From: Batkoa obscura
Lineage: Eukaryota > Entomophthoromycota > Entomophthoromycetes > Entomophthorales > Batkoaceae
DNA length: 64,000 nt
Assembly: GCA_030770535.1 (NCBI GenBank)
Contig: JASVEC010000004.1
Location: 1,426,001 to 1,490,000 of the forward strand
Direction: 5' to 3'
This document shows positions 56,995 through 64,000 of the stretch, in pieces (the stretch's first letter is position 1; the number at the start of each line of letters is the position of its first letter). The notes under the pieces are model-generated. The model saw nothing but the letters and a program-made list of their open reading frames with translations. It made no database searches and was not told the DNA's origin. A program made the translations under genes and the position numbers.

Positions 56995-59900
56995 ATGTTT
57001 AAAAAAAAATCCCAAAAAGAGAAAGAAGGATCCAGTAACCCTAAGACGGAACTTCCAACTATTAGTTTATTTAAATTATTTCAATTTGCTACAACAAATG
57101 ATAAAATAATCATCTTTTTAGCTATTTTATTTTCCATTGTAAATGGTTTATCCCAACCTGCCTTATATTTGTTATTTTCCGAAATCATAGCTATTTATGG
57201 TGAATTTCAATCTTCTTTCACAACTAACCCTGAAGCAGCTGCATTAGTTTTATATTCTCAAGTAAATACTTTATGTATTTTAATGGCCATTGTAGGAGTT
57301 GTAACTTTTATTTCTTCATATCTCCAATTATCATTATGGCTATTAATTGGTGAATCTCAATGTATGAAATTAAGGAAAAAATATTTATCTTCTATATTAA
57401 GTCAAGAGATCTCCTTTTTTGATAATAATAACACAGGTGAAATAACAAATATAATAAGTAAAGATATTAATATTATACAAGAAGGAATTAGTGATAAAAT
57501 TGGTTTATTAATTCAATATATAGCTTGCTTTTTAGGTAGTTTTATTGTTGCTTTTGTGAAAGGATGGAAACTTACATTAGTTATGTTAACTTCTATGCCA
57601 TTGGTAGCTTTGGCAGGTGTTTTAATGAGTAAATTTATTGCAGATGATGGCGATGATGAGGGTAGTTATGGGGCTGCTAATTCTATTGCAAAAGAAGTAT
57701 TATCCTCAATAAAAACGATCTATTCTTTTAATTCGCAGTTAAGAGAATATAATCGTTATAATCAAAAGATATTAAAAACTTGTAAGAAAGGATTAAAAAA
57801 AGCAATTTATATCGGATTTGGTAACGGTACTTTTTTACTAATTATATTTTCAAGTTATGCATTAGCTATATGGTATGGAGCAAAGTTGATTTTTGATAAT
57901 GAATATGAACCAAGAAATGTACTAATTGTATTTTTTAACATATTGTCAGGGTCAATGGTATTAGGTATGACAGCTCCAAGTATTATTGCTATTACATTAG
58001 CTAAATCAGCTGCTATTAAATTATTTCAAATTATTGAAAAAGAATCTTTAATTAATCCATTTATTGAAACAGAAGAAAATATTCAAAATCAGTCCAAAAT
58101 TACACCAGTAATTGGAAAGGTTACTTTTGATAATGTAGATTTTAATTATCCAACAAGAATAGAAGATAAAATATTAAAAAATGTGTCATTTACTGTTGAA
58201 AATGGGCAAACGATAGCTTTAGTTGGAGCTTCAGGTAGTGGTAAAAGTACATGTATTAAATTATTACAACGTTTTTATAACCCAACTCATGGAAGTATAT
58301 TATTAGATAATATTAATATTAATCAATTATCTATTAAATTTTTAAAACAACAAATCGGTTTAGTTAATCAAGAACCAATATTATTTTCTACAACTATAAA
58401 ACAAAATATATTATTAGGTTTAAAAGAAGAAAATATTAGTGCTATAGATAATGAAATATTTGATAATAAAGTAATTGAAGTTTGTAAATTATGTAATATT
58501 CATGATTTTATAATCAACTTACCTAATGGCTATGATACTTTAGTAGGAGAAAATGGATCTCAATTATCTGGTGGACAAAAACAACGAATTGCAATCGCAA
58601 GAGCAATAATAAAAAATCCAAAAATATTATTACTAGATGAAGCCACTTCAGCATTAGATACTAATTCTGAAAAATTAGTTCAACAAGCTTTAGACAAAGT
58701 TAGTATTAATAGGACTACTATTATTATTGCTCATCGATTATCAACAATTCGTAAAGCTAATAAAATTATTGTTTTTGATCAAGGTAAAGTAGTGGAAGCA
58801 GGAGATCATGGGAGTTTAATAGAATTAAATGGAATTTATAATAAATTAGTTCAATCTCAAATGATTCATTTAAATGATGAGGAAAGAGAAAAGGAGGAAA
58901 AGGGAACGATAATTAATAATAATATTAATAATACAATTGAAAAACCAATAGATGATTTAATATCAATAAAAGTTGAACCTAATAATCAGCAAAAAACGAT
59001 TAAAATCAAACCAATTAAATCAACTGAATCCATACCATTAATACGAATATTAAAAATAGCTTTTCAATGGAAAAAAGTATTAATATTAGGAATAATAGGA
59101 GCTATTCTAGATGGCTGTGTTTTTCCAATATTTTCCTTATTACTTACTGAAGCCACTCAATTATTCCTTAATTTAGCTCAACCGGAGCTCAAAGAAGCTG
59201 CTCAAATCTCTATTAACTTCCGCTGTTTAATGTTTTTGTTATTGTCCATAGGTTGTTTCATCGCTGGCTTTTTAAAGAATTATAGTTTCAATTATATAGC
59301 TGAAAAAATCACTTATAAAATTCGAGGTTTATATTTTAAATCTTTATTACAACAAGAAATTGGTTATTTTGATCAATTAGAAAATAACGTGGGTAATTTA
59401 ACTAGTAAATTAAGTAAAGAAGCTCAAGATGTTCATGGTTTGATAGGTAAATTTCTTGGTCCATTAATTAGTGCTATTGCTTGTGCTATCTTTAGCTTAA
59501 TAGTAGCCTTTCTTAATGGCTGGAAATTAACTTTAGTTGGGTTAATTACAATACCGTTTACAACATATGGTCAATTAATGCAAGTAAATGCATTAACTAG
59601 TGTTAATCAAAAAATGCAATTAAATTATTCATCAATGAGTGAAATAGCAATGGAATGTATCCAAAATAATCAAACAATCTCAAGTTTAAATAAAGAAGAA
59701 TATTTTCTTAATCAATTTAATAATTCTATAAATCAAGCACATAAAACTATTAAGTTTGGTATATTAAAATCTTCTTTTGGTTATTCAACAGCTATGGCAG
59801 CACCTTTATTTTCGAATGCTCTATTATTTTGGTATGGTACCATCTTAATTTTAACTCAAGAATATCAATATCAAAATATGTTCCAAATTATTACTTCTAT

Positions 59901-60786
59901 TATGTTTTTGGGTATCTTTTTTGGTTTTGCATCCGCTGAATTAACTAGTTTTATTAAATGTAAATTAGCTGCTATCGAAATCTTTTCTTTAATTGATAGA
60001 ATACCTAAAATTAATTCTTCGGATTATTATGGTACTAAAAACATTAGATTGGAGGGTAATATAGCAATGAAAGATGCTCATTTTTCATATCCATCCAGAC
60101 CTAGTGCAAAAGTACTCAACGGACTAGATTTATCTATTTTAAAAGGCCAAAAAGTAGCTATTGTAGGTACTTCAGGTTCTGGAAAATCAACTATTGTTAG
60201 TTTAATTCAACATTTTTATGAATTAAATTCGGGTAATCTAGATGTAGAGTCAGAACCCATTACAAGTTGGAATATCCCCTATTTGCGTTCCTCTATTTCC
60301 CTTGTTGGTCAAGAACCTGTTCTTTTCAATCTCACAATTGCTGAGAATATAGCCTATGGCTCTGAATTTGAAGTAACTGAAGAAGAAATCATTTCTGCTT
60401 CCAAATTAGCTAATGCACATGACTTCATTATTCAACTACCTGATGGTTACAAGACTCCCACAGGTGAAAAAGGGAATCAATTATCGGGTGGGCAAAAGCA
60501 ACGAATTGCAATTGCAAGAGCATTAATAAGAAATCCAAAATTATTGTTATTGGATGAAGCTACTTCAGCATTAGATTCGAATTCTGAAAAAGTAGTACAA
60601 ATTGCCTTAGATAAAGCAGCAGAGGGGAGAACTACTGTTATGATTGCTCATCGATTATCAGGTATTCAATTAGCAGACAAAATTATTGTTATGAATAAGG
60701 GAAAGGTGGTAGAAGTGGGTAATCATCAAGAATTGTTAAGATTGAATGGGGAGTATTTAAAATTGGTGAAAAATCAAGTGCTATAA
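56995..60786 (+). CDS. full-size ABCB-type (MDR/P-glycoprotein) transporter
   Basis: 1263 aa, intronless. I start at the first in-frame ATG (56995); the frame is open 15 codons further but begins with TTG. Layout TMD-NBD-TMD-NBD, each membrane domain with about six spans (first ~30-345, second ~690-990). NBD1: Walker A GASGSGKST at 411-419, LSGGQ at 524-528, Walker B ILLLDEATSALD with D548/E549. NBD2: GTSGSGKST at 1058, LSGGQ at 1163, Walker B with D1187/E1188. Both ATP sites look complete, so both should hydrolyse ATP. The family exports lipophilic compounds, lipids or peptides such as a-factor across the plasma membrane. A charged linker (~625-680) joins the halves. The cargo cannot be told from sequence. 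Confidence 0.95.
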   Translation: MFKKKSQKEKEGSSNPKTELPTISLFKLFQFATTNDKIIIFLAILFSIVNGLSQPALYLLFSEIIAIYGEFQSSFTTNPEAAALVLYSQVNTLCILMAIVGVVTFISSYLQLSLWLLIGESQCMKLRKKYLSSILSQEISFFDNNNTGEITNIISKDINIIQEGISDKIGLLIQYIACFLGSFIVAFVKGWKLTLVMLTSMPLVALAGVLMSKFIADDGDDEGSYGAANSIAKEVLSSIKTIYSFNSQLREYNRYNQKILKTCKKGLKKAIYIGFGNGTFLLIIFSSYALAIWYGAKLIFDNEYEPRNVLIVFFNILSGSMVLGMTAPSIIAITLAKSAAIKLFQIIEKESLINPFIETEENIQNQSKITPVIGKVTFDNVDFNYPTRIEDKILKNVSFTVENGQTIALVGASGSGKSTCIKLLQRFYNPTHGSILLDNININQLSIKFLKQQIGLVNQEPILFSTTIKQNILLGLKEENISAIDNEIFDNKVIEVCKLCNIHDFIINLPNGYDTLVGENGSQLSGGQKQRIAIARAIIKNPKILLLDEATSALDTNSEKLVQQALDKVSINRTTIIIAHRLSTIRKANKIIVFDQGKVVEAGDHGSLIELNGIYNKLVQSQMIHLNDEEREKEEKGTIINNNINNTIEKPIDDLISIKVEPNNQQKTIKIKPIKSTESIPLIRILKIAFQWKKVLILGIIGAILDGCVFPIFSLLLTEATQLFLNLAQPELKEAAQISINFRCLMFLLLSIGCFIAGFLKNYSFNYIAEKITYKIRGLYFKSLLQQEIGYFDQLENNVGNLTSKLSKEAQDVHGLIGKFLGPLISAIACAIFSLIVAFLNGWKLTLVGLITIPFTTYGQLMQVNALTSVNQKMQLNYSSMSEIAMECIQNNQTISSLNKEEYFLNQFNNSINQAHKTIKFGILKSSFGYSTAMAAPLFSNALLFWYGTILILTQEYQYQNMFQIITSIMFLGIFFGFASAELTSFIKCKLAAIEIFSLIDRIPKINSSDYYGTKNIRLEGNIAMKDAHFSYPSRPSAKVLNGLDLSILKGQKVAIVGTSGSGKSTIVSLIQHFYELNSGNLDVESEPITSWNIPYLRSSISLVGQEPVLFNLTIAENIAYGSEFEVTEEEIISASKLANAHDFIIQLPDGYKTPTGEKGNQLSGGQKQRIAIARALIRNPKLLLLDEATSALDSNSEKVVQIALDKAAEGRTTVMIAHRLSGIQLADKIIVMNKGKVVEVGNHQELLRLNGEYLKLVKNQVL

Positions 60787-61210
60787 GAAAACATGTTAAT
60801 TAGTTTTTAATGTATAGTCGAAGTTTAATTATTGTAATGTGTGAGTTGATCATCGAAATAAAAACTAATATACTTTAAATAGTTGAATTAATAAAATAGT
60901 TTAAAATTAAGATATTAATATTTTAAAAGGTAAATTTAATCAACTAAATAAAATAACAATTCATATTAATTTTATGCTAATAAAAAAGATGATTGAAATA
61001 ATAGTTATAATTTTTTATTTTATCATCCAATTTTCTAAAGCCTAGTATTTGTATTAATTTTTATAAAAATTGTAGCTCTTCCACTAGCATAAAAAAGTTT
61101 ATATACCTGTAAGTATAGAATCTAAACTATAATAAAAATTTAAATACCAATCAAACAAAATTGTAAAGTAAATAAAAATTTAAAGATCATTCAATGGTTT
61201 TCAATTAAAA
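60787..61210. other. convergent spacer
   Basis: About 420 bp between the ends of the transporter and LIP-b; 3' UTRs only, nothing else seen. Confidence 0.4.
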
Positions 61211-62248
61211 TTAACAAATTGGTAATTTTATAATCTTATTAAACACAAAGGCATGTCGTAATACGCTATATGGTCCTTGTTGGCTTTGACCACAATTAGG
61301 ATCTTCATCGAAAGATTGATCGCAATAAACAAATTCAGTTCTTCCAAAAGATACCCTACGCTCATAGATTTCAGCTGCTACATGAACGTAATTGAAACTT
61401 CTTGGTGGAAGATGAGTAACAATGTCATTCAAGTTAGTGTAACGAGTAAGAGGATATTTGGCGTCAGCAATATATTGAGCAAACCCTTCATTACCAACTC
61501 TTGGACTTGAATAAGCAAAGACTTCCATTTGGTTGTTTAAATTGTTTTCTTGTAAGAACCTTTTCCATCTTAAAGAACTAACAGTAGATAAAGCAGCACC
61601 TAAAGAAATACCAGTAAGTTGAAGCTTATAGCCTTTATATTTTGGATTTCTGAGTAAGGCAAGAATAGATTTTTCTAATTGATTTTGTATAGCAACGGTT
61701 GCTTCATAAAAACCTTTGTGAACCAAAGCATTATCTTTAGCACCAGGGTATTGAATGAGTTCATAATCAAAGTTAGTCATCCAGTTTCTAATACTTCTAG
61801 TTGCGCGATAGGATACAATTACAGTTTTAATAGCTGGGTCAACACCAGTTACAGCATAGAGGTCTTTTGATTGTTCTCTAATAAAGGAATCAGGCAAAAA
61901 GGTTCTAGAGCAGATGCAGTTTCCGTTACGAACTAAGGTTTCAGGGCAAATTGAAAGAACGGAATATTGGTAGTTTGAATGAAGTTTTTCGATAGAAGCG
62001 GTGGTAACGTTACGTGGTTTGGCTAATTTTTTACTTGGTACACGCTTCTCTAACAATGGCAAATCCTCAATTAAACCTCGGGTTTGTTGTTTTTCTGTAA
62101 TTTCTTCTCCAATCAAGATAGGGTATAAATAATTTTCTTTGGCTGGCAATGTTTCATCAGTACCCTCAATAATGTCAGCACTTTGACATTTATAAAGAGT
62201 AACACCAAAAGATAAAGTGAATAAGATAATGTTTTTTATTAATACCAT
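61211..62248 (-). CDS. secreted class 3 lipase, copy LIP-b
   Basis: 345 aa, intronless, close paralogue of LIP-a on the other strand. The signal peptide differs little (MVLIKNIILFTLSFGVTLYK). The pro-segment is 14 residues shorter and ends in the same LEKRVPSKK. The G-I-S-L-G elbow (Ser ~215), YSSPRVGNEGFAQ, Asp ~275 in LNDIVTHLPP and His ~332 in LRHAFVF complete the triad. Six Cys positions are shared with LIP-a, suggesting the same disulphides. An extracellular lipid hydrolase is the expected role. It shares with the relic at 26.1 kb the C-terminal text CDQSFDEDPNCGQSQQGPYS almost word for word, so that relic descends from the LIP-b side. Confidence 0.92.
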   Translation of the reverse strand: MVLIKNIILFTLSFGVTLYKCQSADIIEGTDETLPAKENYLYPILIGEEITEKQQTRGLIEDLPLLEKRVPSKKLAKPRNVTTASIEKLHSNYQYSVLSICPETLVRNGNCICSRTFLPDSFIREQSKDLYAVTGVDPAIKTVIVSYRATRSIRNWMTNFDYELIQYPGAKDNALVHKGFYEATVAIQNQLEKSILALLRNPKYKGYKLQLTGISLGAALSTVSSLRWKRFLQENNLNNQMEVFAYSSPRVGNEGFAQYIADAKYPLTRYTNLNDIVTHLPPRSFNYVHVAAEIYERRVSFGRTEFVYCDQSFDEDPNCGQSQQGPYSVLRHAFVFNKIIKLPIC

Positions 62249-62290
62249 TTTACTTTGAAATTGATAATTTATATTCTAACAATGCAGACC

Positions 62291-62298
62291 TATTTATA
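62291..62298 (-). promoter_or_regulatory. TATA box of lipase LIP-b
   Basis: TATAAATA on the minus strand, 42 bp before the ATG, the same spacing as in LIP-a, within ~70 bp of near-identical promoter. Confidence 0.75.
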
Positions 62299-64000
62299 CT
62301 TTATAAAACTTACGTCAAGATCTTTTGTTTACTTTTATGTGTTTTTAAAAACTTAAGAGGATAAAGCGACTGGAACAATATAAGTAATATGATTTAGACT
62401 ATAGTAATCAGGTATAAGGCTGTGTTGTTACTAAATGTGATTTAGAATTTAGCGATAAAATTATATCCATTATTTAATAACTAACATTTAAAGTCAAATG
62501 TAGTACAAATAGTTATAATTTAGGTATGAAATGTAGTAGCTTACTATTTAAATAAAAATAGTTTAAAGCTTACAAGGAAAATAAAACCCATTTACCATCA
62601 TCGGTTAAATTTGTTATAGTTGGTAAATTTATATGTATTCAAAAATAGTTCAATGTTTACAGAATACCACGTGTATCACTTTTATATCAGATTTATTGAT
62701 TTTATAAAGTTTTTATAGCAGGTGTGGGATTATATAATAGCTTGAAAATATGGTATTAGCAATGTTTTATAGCTCTATTTATATGGTTTTTCGTTTAACT
62801 TATAGAAGTTGTAGCACCATGGTGCCAGGTTGACTTAATTTTATATAATATACTATTATTATTGAAACTTAATACTAAATTACTGACTTTTATTTTATCT
62901 ATAAGGAAGGTTTTGAATCCAAAAAACCATTTTTATTAAGCTTTTTTAATTCAATTTAACATTGGTATCCCTGAATTTCAGAATTTTATAAAATACCCTC
63001 AAAACGTAATGCGATATTACGTCATCATAAGCTAAGAAAATCTAGCTTGCATATCTGTGAAATTTAAAAAGAGTTAACACTTTCAGCATCATCCTAGAAG
63101 TCGCGGTACTCAAATGCTTTCAAACAGTTATATCTGCTTTAGTGATACCCTTACTAATAATTATATTTATATCGAGGCTTTATATATCTTTTTCAAGGAA
63201 CAATAGACAAAAGATTAAAGCGAATAGTCTCAATTTGATATGACAATATTCTTTACACAAAATTAATAAGGTTTAGGATAGCTCCGAGGCGGGAAAATAT
63301 AACATCACCAGGTTTTGAGTAAAATATCTAATAGCTTCTTTATAAAGTTGGAACCAACTAGTAACATTATTTTTGAATTAGAGTTTTGTTGCTTTGTGAT
63401 TATTTTCCTTTTTTGGAAAAACATATTATTTTTAAATTCAAAGAAATATATATTTTATTAACATTTTGTTAGCTATAAATTTTTTTACAATTAACTCACA
63501 TATTAAAATTAGAAACTAAGCCAAATATTAAAAAAATTATCTCCTCTAGACATACTAAACTTCTATTTTATCCTAAATTCTTCCCACCCACTGCTCTTTT
63601 CGATAAATGCTTAAACTTACTGTTATTAAGCTTGAGTTTTCTTTAAATAGGCTGACCTATAACAAAGTTCTAGACTTCGGTTCTTGGGTCCCACCTTTTT
63701 AAGTGCTTTAATCGTTCTTTACTAGACAAGTCACTTTATTTTATAAACTCTGCCTTTTATTTGATTATAAAAAACAGACATAAGAAAATAACACAATTAA
63801 GCTAATTAATAGAAGATACTTGTTATTTAGCTTTTAATTATATATATTGACTTTATTTTTATTGAAAAATCTTTATATTTTGTATCTATAGACAATGCAT
63901 TTAGAGTTTATAGCTTTAAGATTTATTTTAATAAAGTGAACCACCTACCCTTAGAGTAATATTAAATAATAAATTACATAGCACCTCAACTCTTAATTTT
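62299..64000. other. gene-free right end
   Basis: About 1.7 kb after LIP-b. No open frame of note, no MITE or LTR. One perfect 12-bp palindrome, GCACCATGGTGC, lies at ~62815-62826. Confidence 0.5.

Noticed and set aside
61277-61870. Plus-strand frames across lipase LIP-b
   Set aside because: Antisense shadows of a well-supported gene.
1-64000. CRISPR arrays, bacterial operons and rRNA genes
   Set aside because: None seen. The short repeats here are MITEs and simple repeats without spacer structure, and gene structure is eukaryotic.

Overview
The window is very AT-rich eukaryotic DNA. Its GT-AG introns of about 50-65 nt carry TACTAAC/TTAACTAA-type branch sites, genes have TATA boxes, and the protein set is fungal (MICOS subunit, ATP synthase subunit 4, Fip1, homeodomain protein, GH81 glucanase, multicopper oxidase, full-size ABCB transporter, secreted class 3 lipases). 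I read it as a contig from an early-diverging, zygomycete-grade fungus. An entomophthoralean such as Conidiobolus is my best guess, but the sequence alone cannot settle this. The standard genetic code fits every gene.

Layout. 0-8.4 kb is a compact, intron-rich housekeeping block: MIC26/27-like (6 exons, +), ATP4 (8 exons, -), an LYR-type protein (2 exons, +, divergent from ATP4), a Fip1 homologue (10 exons, +) and a HEN1 small-RNA methyltransferase (5 exons, -, convergent with Fip1). 8.7-13.4 kb and 20.2-20.9 kb hold four relatives of an RRM-like plus CCHC-knuckle protein, one of them with an intact frame. 13.6-15.4 kb has a small PPxY-motif protein and a relic of a second type. 15.9-17.7 kb is a secreted multicopper oxidase. 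18-37 kb is a repeat landscape: many ~100-bp MITEs, solo LTRs, a decayed DNA-transposon transposase, two more PPxY genes, two decayed lipase genes and one unknown gene split by a solo LTR. A homeobox gene lies at 38.4-39.2 kb. 39.3-47.7 kb has no gene but carries a diverged ~280-bp periodic repeat and more MITEs and LTRs. 47.8-62.3 kb holds the GH81 glucanase, two intact lipases with near-identical promoters (one on each strand), a further PY-type protein, a LINE scrap in a repeat field, and a 1263-aa ABCB transporter. 62.3-64 kb is empty.

How the genes fit together. The left block is core biology: three mitochondrial proteins side by side, then mRNA 3'-end formation and small-RNA 3'-end protection. 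The right side is environment-facing: secreted lipases, a secreted oxidase, a glucanase and a drug-type exporter. All genes to the right are intronless while all genes on the left are intron-rich, so the window spans two different kinds of genome compartment.

The strongest candidates for something undescribed are a family of short, fast-changing proteins sharing an N-terminal P-P-A-Y-S (or L-P-P-Y-S) signature followed by D-P or D-I, found at four loci plus a probable relic; the ~100-bp TGGGG-ended MITE family, which has been mobile both before and after the solo-LTR family; and the ~280-bp diverged tandem repeat at 41-43.8 kb.
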